Positions 6,565-12,708 of a DNA stretch of 12,708 bases are shown here, piece by piece. Numbering within the stretch: position 1 is the stretch's first letter; the number at the start of each line of letters is the position of its first letter. A program made the position numbers and the translations under genes. The notes beneath the pieces were generated by a model. The model saw nothing but the letters and a program-made list of their open reading frames with translations, did no database searches and was not told the origin of the DNA. Source of the DNA: Pelotomaculum sp. UBA5255. Lineage in GTDB: Bacteria > Bacillota > Desulfotomaculia > Desulfotomaculales > Pelotomaculaceae. The stretch covers positions 64,054-76,761 of the forward strand of contig DHTR01000017.1 in the NCBI GenBank assembly GCA_002408725.1, given 5' to 3'.

Positions 6565-8100
6565 ATGTCTGCCAAAGATCGTATTTACCTGTTTGACACT
6601 ACGCTCCGGGATGGGGAGCAATCTCCGGGGGTGAGCCTGAATGTGGAGGAAAAGCTGGAGATAGCTCATCAGCTGGCCCGGCTGGGTGTCGATATTATCG
6701 AAGCCGGCTTTCCCATAGCTTCACCAGGCGACTTTGACGCGGTAAAGGCCATAGCCCGTGCGGTCAAAGGCGCGGTAATCGCCGGGTTGTGCCGTGCCAA
6801 CCGGGAGGATATCGACAGGACCTGGGAGGCCGTTAAAGACGCCGAAACTCCCCGTATACATACTTTTCTGGCTACTTCTCCCATACATCTGAAATATAAG
6901 CTCAAGAAATCCCGGGAAGAGGTTCTGGTTCAAGCGGTTGAGGCCGTCAAGTATGCCAAGAAGTTTTGCCATGATGTGGAATTCTCCGCAGAAGACGCCT
7001 CCCGCAGCGATATGGATTTTCTGGCCCGGGTTACAGAGAACGTAATTGCCGCAGGCGCCACCGTTGTCAACCTCCCCGACACTGTAGGCTATGGCATCCC
7101 CGAGGAATTCGGGCGCTTCATTAAAGAGCTCATGAGCCGGGTGAAAAACGTGGATGAAGCCATTATCAGCGTTCATTGTCATGACGATTTGGGTCTGGCG
7201 GTGGCAAATTCCATGGCGGGAATCCTGAATGGGGCCCGCCAGGTGGAGTGTGCCGTGAACGGTATCGGGGAGAGGGCCGGAAATGCCGCCCTGGAAGAAA
7301 TCATAATGGCCTTGTACACCCGCTATGATTACCTGAAAAAGACCACCGGGATCAATCATGGGGAGATTTATCGCACCAGTCGTTTGGTGAGCAGTTTGAC
7401 CGGCATGCAGGTTCAGCCCAATAAGGCCATAGTGGGGAAAAATGCCTTTGCCCATGAGTCTGGTATCCATCAGGACGGCATGCTCAAGGAGAGAACTACT
7501 TATGAAATCATGAGCCCGGAATTGATCGGAGTAAGCCAGAGCCAGCTGGTTTTGGGCAAACACTCGGGGCGCCACGCCTTTAAAGAGCACATGGAATCTC
7601 TGGGCTACACTTTGAATGATGAGGAATTGGCCCGGGCTTTCAATGGTTTCAAGATAATCGCCGACAAAAAGAAACAGGTCACCAATGATGATCTGGAGGC
7701 TCTGGTCAAGGACAAAGTCTATGCTATTCCGGAAAGATTCAGCCTGGAATACCTGCATGTGGTCAGCGGCAGCACGGTATTGCCTACCGCCACCGTGAGT
7801 TTGAAAATCGAAGACAAGGTATTCGATGCCGCCGCTACCGGGGACGGCCCGGTAGACGCCGCCTGCCGGGCAGTGGATAAGATCACTGACCATTATGGCA
7901 AAATGCTGGACTATAAACTCAGCGCGGTGGGCGGGGGTAAAGACGCCCTGGGTGAAGTGGTGTCCCACATTCAAATTGACGGCAAGGTATATAATGGCCG
8001 GGGCCTCAGTACCGATATCATTGAAGCCAGTGTCAAATCATACATAAACGCTATAAACAAGCATTATTACGAGGTACAAAGACGAGATAAGGAAATCTAG
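6565..8100 (+). CDS. leuA: 2-isopropylmalate synthase
   Basis: Condenses 2-oxoisovalerate with acetyl-CoA, the first committed step of leucine synthesis. Its 511 residues match the full-length bacterial form. The DRE-TIM (HMGL-like) barrel occupies about 1-275. It opens with FDTTLRDGEQSPG (residues 10-22, catalytic R15 and metal-binding D16). It also holds HCHDDLGLA (metal ligands H204 and H206) and NGIGERAGNAALEE (N232-E245, with N240 the expected ligand). A linker containing FAHESGIHQDGM and GKHSGRHAF is typical of LeuA. The C-terminal part (about 385-505) is the LeuA dimer/allosteric domain, implying leucine feedback inhibition. DGEQSPG separates it from the cimA paralogue at the end of the window, which has DGAQGEG. 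The ATG follows a G-rich site GGGGGGTG (6553-6560). It lies between ilvC and leuC in a same-strand run. Confidence 0.97.
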   Translation: MSAKDRIYLFDTTLRDGEQSPGVSLNVEEKLEIAHQLARLGVDIIEAGFPIASPGDFDAVKAIARAVKGAVIAGLCRANREDIDRTWEAVKDAETPRIHTFLATSPIHLKYKLKKSREEVLVQAVEAVKYAKKFCHDVEFSAEDASRSDMDFLARVTENVIAAGATVVNLPDTVGYGIPEEFGRFIKELMSRVKNVDEAIISVHCHDDLGLAVANSMAGILNGARQVECAVNGIGERAGNAALEEIIMALYTRYDYLKKTTGINHGEIYRTSRLVSSLTGMQVQPNKAIVGKNAFAHESGIHQDGMLKERTTYEIMSPELIGVSQSQLVLGKHSGRHAFKEHMESLGYTLNDEELARAFNGFKIIADKKKQVTNDDLEALVKDKVYAIPERFSLEYLHVVSGSTVLPTATVSLKIEDKVFDAAATGDGPVDAACRAVDKITDHYGKMLDYKLSAVGGGKDALGEVVSHIQIDGKVYNGRGLSTDIIEASVKSYINAINKHYYEVQRRDKEI

Positions 8101-8126
8101 CCTCCAGGAAAGGAAGACCTCAAGAT

Positions 8127-9386
8127 ATGGGAATGACGATAACACAAAAGATCCTGGCTGACCATGCCGGAAAAAAGGCGGTGGAAGCGGGTGAACTGAT
8201 CAACTGCCGGGTCGATGTCGTCCTGGGCAATGACGTCACTGCTCCGGTGGCTATTTCCGAATTTGAAAAGCTGGGAAAAGAAGAAGTATATGACCGGGAA
8301 AAGATTGTGCTGGTTCCCGACCACTTCGCACCCAACAAGGATATTAAATCCGCCGAGCAGTGCAAAATCATGCGTGAATTCGCCCGGGCCAAAGGGATAA
8401 AAAATTACTTTGAAATCGGGCAGATGGGTATTGAGCATTGCCTGCTGCCGGAGCAGGGCCTGGTGCTGCCCGGCGATGTCATAATCGGAGCCGACTCGCA
8501 CACCTGCACCTACGGCGCCCTAGGCGCATTCGCGACCGGAGTGGGATCCACTGATATGGCTGCGGCCATGGCCACCGGGGAAGCCTGGTTTAAAGTGCCG
8601 GAAACAATCAAATTCGTATATTATGGCAAGCTTCCCGCCTGGGTGGGAGGCAAGGACTTGATCCTCCACACCATAGGGGATATCGGTGTGGACGGGGCCC
8701 GCTATATGGCTATGGAGTTCTGCGGTGAGGCCATCTCCTCATTATCAATGGACAACCGTTTTACGATGGCCAACATGGCTATTGAAGCAGGCGGGAAAAA
8801 TGGCATCATCGTCCCGGACGACGTCACTGCGGAATATATAAAAAACCGGGCCCGGCGGCCTTACCGCTTCTATCAGTCTGACGACGACGCCCTTTATTAT
8901 GAGATAAGGGAATATGACGTTTCCGCCCTGGAACCGGTAGTGGCTTTTCCGCATCTGCCTGAGAACACCAGAAAAGTAAGCGAGGCCCAGGGAGTGAAAA
9001 TTGATCAGGTAGTGATCGGGTCATGCACCAACGGGCGTCTGGAAGACCTGGAGATCGCGGCCCGAATCTTGAAAGGCAAAAAAGTGCATCCTGAAATGCG
9101 GGTCATCGTCTTTCCGGGTACGCAGCAGATTCTGTTGGAAGCGATGCGCCGCGGTTATATCGAGACCTTTATCGAAGCCGGAGCTGTTGTCAGCACACCT
9201 ACCTGCGGACCGTGCCTGGGAGGCCATATGGGAATTCTTGCTAAAGGGGAGCGCGCCCTGGCAACCACCAACCGCAACTTCGTAGGCCGCATGGGGCACC
9301 CTCAGAGTGAGGTATATCTGGCCAGTCCGGCGGTTGCTGCAGCCAGCGCCATCACCGGGGAAATAACCCCGCCCTGGCAAGTCTGA
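8127..9386 (+). CDS. leuC: 3-isopropylmalate dehydratase, large subunit
   Basis: Aconitase-family Fe-S subunit that, with LeuD, isomerises 2- to 3-isopropylmalate through isopropylmaleate. Its 419 residues match the shorter archaeal/clostridial LeuC form, not the roughly 465-residue E. coli form. Motifs are MTITQKILADHAG at the start, the DHFAPN region, GADSHTCTYGALGAFATGVGSTD (substrate/cluster region), GSCTNGR with C300, and PTCGPCLGG with C360 and C363. These three cysteines are the expected [4Fe-4S] ligands. The ATG at 8127 is ten bases after AAAGGAAG (8109-8116); a second in-frame ATG at 8133 is possible but farther from it. Because cimA lies in the same cluster and no dedicated citramalate dehydratase is visible, LeuCD probably also processes citramalate for isoleucine synthesis. 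This type of enzyme could resemble methanogen homoaconitases or citraconate hydratases, but the leu context decides for LeuC. Confidence 0.95.
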   Translation: MGMTITQKILADHAGKKAVEAGELINCRVDVVLGNDVTAPVAISEFEKLGKEEVYDREKIVLVPDHFAPNKDIKSAEQCKIMREFARAKGIKNYFEIGQMGIEHCLLPEQGLVLPGDVIIGADSHTCTYGALGAFATGVGSTDMAAAMATGEAWFKVPETIKFVYYGKLPAWVGGKDLILHTIGDIGVDGARYMAMEFCGEAISSLSMDNRFTMANMAIEAGGKNGIIVPDDVTAEYIKNRARRPYRFYQSDDDALYYEIREYDVSALEPVVAFPHLPENTRKVSEAQGVKIDQVVIGSCTNGRLEDLEIAARILKGKKVHPEMRVIVFPGTQQILLEAMRRGYIETFIEAGAVVSTPTCGPCLGGHMGILAKGERALATTNRNFVGRMGHPQSEVYLASPAVAAASAITGEITPPWQV

Positions 9387-9429
9387 TCTGTTTCAACTCA
9401 ACAGGAAGATAACAAAAGAGGTGTGACAA

Positions 9430-9927
9430 ATGAAATATACAGGCAAGATTTATAAATTCGGCCCTGATGTGGATACCGATGCCATCATTCCGGCCAGATA
9501 CCTGAATACTTTCGATCCGCTGGAACTGGCCCAACACTGTATGGAAGACGCTGATCCCACCTTTCCGTCCAAGGTGAAGCCCGGTGATATAATCGTTGCC
9601 GACAAAAACTTCGGATGCGGCAGTTCCCGTGAGCATGCCCCTATCGCCATCAAGGGAGCCGGGGTCTCCTGTGTGGTGGCCCGCTCTTTTGCGCGTATAT
9701 TTTATCGCAACAGCATCAATATCGGGCTGCCTATTTTGGAATGCGAGGAAGCCTTTGATGGAATGGAGGAGGGAGACCAGATCGAAGTGGATCTGGAAAC
9801 CGGCCACATCACCAATTTAAGAAGCGGCATCTCTTATCAAGCCCAGCCTTTCCCGCCCTTCATGCAGGAGATTATGGCCCAAGGCGGCCTCATCAATTAC
9901 GTAAAAGAGAAAGCCCGAACTGAGTAA
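9430..9927 (+). CDS. leuD: 3-isopropylmalate dehydratase, small subunit
   Basis: Swivelling-domain subunit completing the LeuCD isomerase; it contributes substrate-specificity residues. Its 165 residues match the short clostridial/archaeal form (E. coli LeuD is about 200). Visible are DVDTDAIIPARYLNT (13-27), whose YLxT loop is of the LeuD type, and NFGCGSSREHAP (60-71), the aconitase swivel signature with the conserved S65-S66-R67. Also present is ARSFARIFYRNSINIGLP. The ATG is preceded by AAGAGGTG in the 43-base gap after leuC. The pairing of short LeuC with short LeuD is consistent within one enzyme subfamily. A homoaconitase small subunit would look similar, but the operon context makes LeuD by far the best call. 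Confidence 0.95.
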   Translation: MKYTGKIYKFGPDVDTDAIIPARYLNTFDPLELAQHCMEDADPTFPSKVKPGDIIVADKNFGCGSSREHAPIAIKGAGVSCVVARSFARIFYRNSINIGLPILECEEAFDGMEEGDQIEVDLETGHITNLRSGISYQAQPFPPFMQEIMAQGGLINYVKEKARTE

Positions 9928-9972
9928 TTATCGATTTAGTCTGTAGATGATACATGAAAGGAACGGATCTGA

Positions 9973-11064
9973 ATGTATAGAATAGCGGTTTTGCCCGGTG
10001 ACGGCATCGGAGTGGAAATTGTTCCCCAGGCGGTTAAGACCCTGGAAGCCGTCGCGGCTCGTTATGGTCACCAGTTTGAATTTAAAGAAGCCCTGGTGGG
10101 AGGGGCCGCCTATGATGCCGTCGGCCATCCCCTGCCGGCGGAGACCCTGGCCTTGTGCAAGTCTTCTGATGCGGTTCTCCTGGGGGCTATCGGGGGGCCT
10201 AAATGGGATCAGCTGCCTGTTGAACTGCGCCCGGAGATCGGGGCGTTATTGCCCTTGCGCAAGGAACTGGAACTGTTCGCCAACCTCAGGCCCTGCATCC
10301 TTTTCCCCGGTCTGCTGCAGGCTTCTACATTAAAGGAGGAGGTCATCAGTGGGGTCGATATCCTGGTGATCCGTGAACTCACCGGCGGTTTGTATTTCGG
10401 GGAAAAGAAACGCGAAATGACTGCCGATGGCGGCCAGCAGGCTACCGACATCCTCACTTATTCCACTTATGAGATCGAACGCATCGTCAGATTCGCTTAT
10501 CAGGCGGCCCGGCAGCGCCGGGGGCAGTTGTGTTCGGTGGATAAAGCCAATGTATTGGAATCATCCCGCCTGTGGCGGGAGGTGGTAAGCCAGTTGGCCC
10601 GGGAGTATCCGGATGTGGAAACCACCCATATGTACGTAGATAATTGCTCTATGCAGTTAATCCGTTATCCCCGTCAGTTTGACGTCATTGTCACCGAGAA
10701 TATGTTTGGGGACATTTTAACTGACGAAGCATCCATGCTGACCGGTTCCATCGGGATGCTTCCCAGCGCGTCGATTGGCGGAGCGGTGGGACTTTATGAA
10801 CCTTCTCACGGCAGCGCGCCGGATATAGCCGGACAGAACAAGGCTAATCCTTTGGCCACCATACTTTCAGCCGCTATGATGCTGCGTTACTCATTCGGTC
10901 TTGCTGAAGAGGCTCAGACTGTGGAAGCCGCGGTGCGCAGCGTGTTGCAGGACGGCTACCGCACTCCCGACTTAATTCAGGCCAGCCTGAATGATGCCGG
11001 AATCAAAGCAGCCGACACCGTAACCATGGGCGACCTGGTCGCAGAGCGTATCACTGCTCAATAA
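9973..11064 (+). CDS. leuB: 3-isopropylmalate dehydrogenase
   Basis: NAD-dependent oxidative decarboxylation of 3-isopropylmalate to 2-oxoisocaproate. Its 363 residues are the usual length. The beta-decarboxylating dehydrogenase fold is complete: MYRIAVLPGDGIGVEIV at the N-terminus, LRKELELFANLRP (R96 and R106, substrate carboxylates), RELTGGLYFGEK (R134 and Y141), VDKANVLESSRLWREV (K191), YVDNCSMQL (D223), and ENMFGDILTDEAS (D247 and D251, metal). HGSAPDIAGQNKANPLA near 279-295 carries the Asp-Ile pattern of NAD-specific enzymes. The LRKELELFANLRP segment distinguishes it from isocitrate dehydrogenase. In the presence of cimA it can be expected to act also on 3-methylmalate, giving 2-oxobutyrate. 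A moderate site AAAGGAAC lies about 10 bases before the ATG, 45 bases after leuD. Confidence 0.96.
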   Translation: MYRIAVLPGDGIGVEIVPQAVKTLEAVAARYGHQFEFKEALVGGAAYDAVGHPLPAETLALCKSSDAVLLGAIGGPKWDQLPVELRPEIGALLPLRKELELFANLRPCILFPGLLQASTLKEEVISGVDILVIRELTGGLYFGEKKREMTADGGQQATDILTYSTYEIERIVRFAYQAARQRRGQLCSVDKANVLESSRLWREVVSQLAREYPDVETTHMYVDNCSMQLIRYPRQFDVIVTENMFGDILTDEASMLTGSIGMLPSASIGGAVGLYEPSHGSAPDIAGQNKANPLATILSAAMMLRYSFGLAEEAQTVEAAVRSVLQDGYRTPDLIQASLNDAGIKAADTVTMGDLVAERITAQ

Positions 11065-11085
11065 TAAGTAATGGAATATTTGATG

Positions 11086-11093
11086 AGGAGGAT
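11086..11093 (+). promoter_or_regulatory. Ribosome binding site indicating the cimA start
   Basis: AGGAGGAT is a near-ideal Shine-Dalgarno site 22 bases after the leuB stop. In the cimA frame, the codon at the right distance is ATT at 11100. The adjacent TTG at 11101 is in another frame and reaches a TAG at 11119. The site therefore argues for initiation at 11100-11101 and not at the TTG at 11139 inside the catalytic motif. Confidence 0.75.
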
Positions 11094-11099
11094 TTTGAA

Positions 11100-12674
11100 A
11101 TTGGGGATAAAACGCGGGTAGCCGTATATGACACCACCTTGAGGGACGGCGCTCAGGGGGAAGGCATCTCCCTTACCGTCGATGACAAGTTAAAGATCGC
11201 TGCCAAGCTGGACTATCTGGGCATTGCTTATATCGAAGGCGGCTGGCCGGTAAGCAATCCCAAGGATATGGAGTTTTTCAGCCGTATCCAGGAGATCAAG
11301 CTCAATAATTCGAGAATTACAGCTTTCAGCGCCACCCGCAAGCCCGGCGTGGCCGTAACCTCGGACAATAACATCAAAGCGGTTTTGGACTCAGGGGTCA
11401 AAACCGCGACTATTTTCGGCAAAACCTGGGATTTCCACGTTATCAAAGCATTGGAAACCAGTTTGGACGAAAACCTCAATATGATCAGGGACAGTATTGG
11501 CTACCTGGCCAGCCAGGGCCTGGAAGTCATATTTGACGCCGAGCATTTTTTTGATGGATACAAGGATAATCGTGATTACGCGCTGCAGGTCCTGGAAAGA
11601 GCGGCCCAGGCCGGGGCGGTATGCCTGGTGTTGTGCGACACCAACGGGGGCACCATGCCCTGGGAAACCAGCTTGATTGTAGAAGACGTCAGGCAGCACT
11701 TCGATATACCTCTGGGGATTCATGTGCATAACGACTCGGGTCTGGCGGCAGCCAACACCCTTATGGCAGTGAAAGCCGGGGCGTCCCACGTTCAGGGGAC
11801 TATTAACGGCTACGGGGAGCGCTGCGGAAATGTGGACCTGTGTACGGTAATACCCAGCCTGGAGCTTAAAATGGGTTATCGTGCCGTCCCGGCAGGAAAC
11901 CTGAGAAGATTGACGGAAGTATCGCGTTATATCAGTGAGATTGCCAATATGCCTCATCATAACGATCAGCCCTATGTAGGACACGGGGCCTTTGCGCATA
12001 AAGGGGGCATTCATGTCAGCGCCATGTTAAAGGATACCCTGACCTACGAGCACGTCAATCCCGAGGATATTGGCAACCATCGCCGGGTTCTGGTTTCCGA
12101 GCTTTCTGGTTTATCCAACCTGTTGTATAAAGCCAAAGAATTCAATATCGATGTCAATGCTTACGACAGTGAAACCCGCAAGGTGATCCGGCAGATTAAA
12201 GAACTTGAAAACCAGGGTTTCCAGTATGAAGGCGCGGACGCCTCTCTGGAGCTGTTATTGCGCAAAGCTTTCAGCCAATTCACCGACTATTTCCAGTTAA
12301 AAAACCTCAAAGTCATCCTAGAGAAAAATGAGGAAGACCAAACCACCTCTGAAGCGATGGTTAAGATTGAAGTCGGCAGTCAGGTTTACCACACCGCAGC
12401 CGACGGGGACGGCCCGGTCAACGCCCTCGATAATGCCCTGCGCAAAGCATTGAACGAGGTTTATCCGGCTATCAAAGATATGCACCTGACCGATTACAAA
12501 GTCAGGGTATTGGATGGCAGTGAGGCTACTGCAGCCAGGGTCCGGGTTCTGATAGAAACCGCAGACGGCACTGATAAGTGGAGTACGGTGGGAGTGTCGG
12601 AAAACATAATCGAAGCTTCCTTTCAAGCCCTGGTTGACAGCATCAACTACATGCTGTTAAAGCGGGGAAAATAA
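11100..12674 (+). CDS. cimA: (R)-citramalate synthase, apparent ATT start
   Basis: Condenses pyruvate and acetyl-CoA to citramalate, the entry to the threonine-independent isoleucine route. From the codon at 11100 the protein has 524 residues, normal for the Geobacter-type citramalate synthase family. The barrel begins VAVYDTTLRDGAQGEG (R15 and D16 catalytic/metal) and continues with YIEGGWPVSNPKD, FDAEHFFDGYKDN, HVHNDSGLA (ligands H208 and H210), NGYGERCGNVDL and FAHKGGIHVSAM. The C-terminal part (about 395-520) is a LeuA-type regulatory domain, probably for isoleucine feedback. DGAQGEG and EGGWP separate it from LeuA and homocitrate synthase. Starting at the TTG at 11139 would cut off DTT of the catalytic motif. 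No ATG, GTG or TTG lies in frame near the Shine-Dalgarno site at 11086-11093, and ATT is eight bases from it. Either a rare ATT start is used or one G is missing from GGGG at 11103-11106. It is the last gene seen in the cluster. Confidence 0.92.
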   Translation: MGDKTRVAVYDTTLRDGAQGEGISLTVDDKLKIAAKLDYLGIAYIEGGWPVSNPKDMEFFSRIQEIKLNNSRITAFSATRKPGVAVTSDNNIKAVLDSGVKTATIFGKTWDFHVIKALETSLDENLNMIRDSIGYLASQGLEVIFDAEHFFDGYKDNRDYALQVLERAAQAGAVCLVLCDTNGGTMPWETSLIVEDVRQHFDIPLGIHVHNDSGLAAANTLMAVKAGASHVQGTINGYGERCGNVDLCTVIPSLELKMGYRAVPAGNLRRLTEVSRYISEIANMPHHNDQPYVGHGAFAHKGGIHVSAMLKDTLTYEHVNPEDIGNHRRVLVSELSGLSNLLYKAKEFNIDVNAYDSETRKVIRQIKELENQGFQYEGADASLELLLRKAFSQFTDYFQLKNLKVILEKNEEDQTTSEAMVKIEVGSQVYHTAADGDGPVNALDNALRKALNEVYPAIKDMHLTDYKVRVLDGSEATAARVRVLIETADGTDKWSTVGVSENIIEASFQALVDSINYMLLKRGK

Positions 12675-12708
12675 TAAGCCTGGTCATTCAACTAGGGGTG
12701 TCGGGGGG

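Noticed and set aside
6721..7974. Long open frame of 417 codons on the minus strand
   Set aside because: It lies entirely antisense to leuA, whose motifs are intact, and its translation resembles no family. It is a codon-bias shadow.
11071..11121. Sixteen-codon frame from ATG 11071 to TAG 11119, as a leader peptide before cimA
   Set aside because: It has no ribosome binding site of its own, no regulatory codon run and no attenuator hairpin. It is most likely chance, though its frame matters for judging the cimA start.
11139..11141. TTG at 11139 as the cimA start
   Set aside because: It begins inside the conserved DTTLRDG motif and would delete the preceding beta strand; the Shine-Dalgarno site is 45 bases away.
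12675..12708. Possible start of another gene after cimA
   Set aside because: Only 34 bases remain; a G-rich end (GGGGTGTCGGGGGG) could precede a start codon beyond the window, but nothing can be supported.

Overview
The window is a single-strand, tightly packed branched-chain amino acid biosynthesis locus, preceded by one unrelated unknown gene. The organism looks like an anaerobic Bacillota (Clostridia, perhaps Syntrophomonas-like). That inference rests on a canonical T-box leader, strong purine-rich Shine-Dalgarno sites, the short two-subunit clostridial/archaeal forms of LeuC (419 aa) and LeuD (165 aa), and a citramalate synthase gene in place of a visible threonine deaminase. The genus is a guess, because no taxonomic marker is present.

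Layout: 13-1059 is an unrecognised protein whose frame is open to the left edge. 1060-1469 is a 410-base regulatory region holding a sigma-A-like promoter (1081-1110) and a T-box riboswitch (about 1135-1402) with an apparent isoleucine specifier AUC and a competing terminator. Then come ilvD (1470-3131), a terminator-like hairpin, ilvB (3261-4946), ilvN (4946-5431, overlapping ilvB by one base), a GC-rich hairpin, ilvC (5517-6530), leuA (6565-8100), leuC (8127-9386), leuD (9430-9927), leuB (9973-11064) and cimA (11100-12674). The last 34 bases hold nothing recognisable.

How the genes work together: CimA makes citramalate from pyruvate and acetyl-CoA. LeuCD and LeuB can convert it to 2-oxobutyrate, so the leucine enzymes probably also serve isoleucine synthesis. 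IlvBN, IlvC and IlvD carry out the shared valine/isoleucine steps. LeuA diverts 2-oxoisovalerate toward leucine, again through LeuCD and LeuB. The final transaminase (IlvE) is not in the window.

No exotic system such as a CRISPR array, mobile element or defence island is visible. The most interesting points are a ketol-acid reductoisomerase whose cofactor loop carries acidic residues where NADPH-specific enzymes have Arg/Ser (predicting NADH use), and a cimA gene whose only well-placed start is a rare ATT codon, or else a missing G in a homopolymer.
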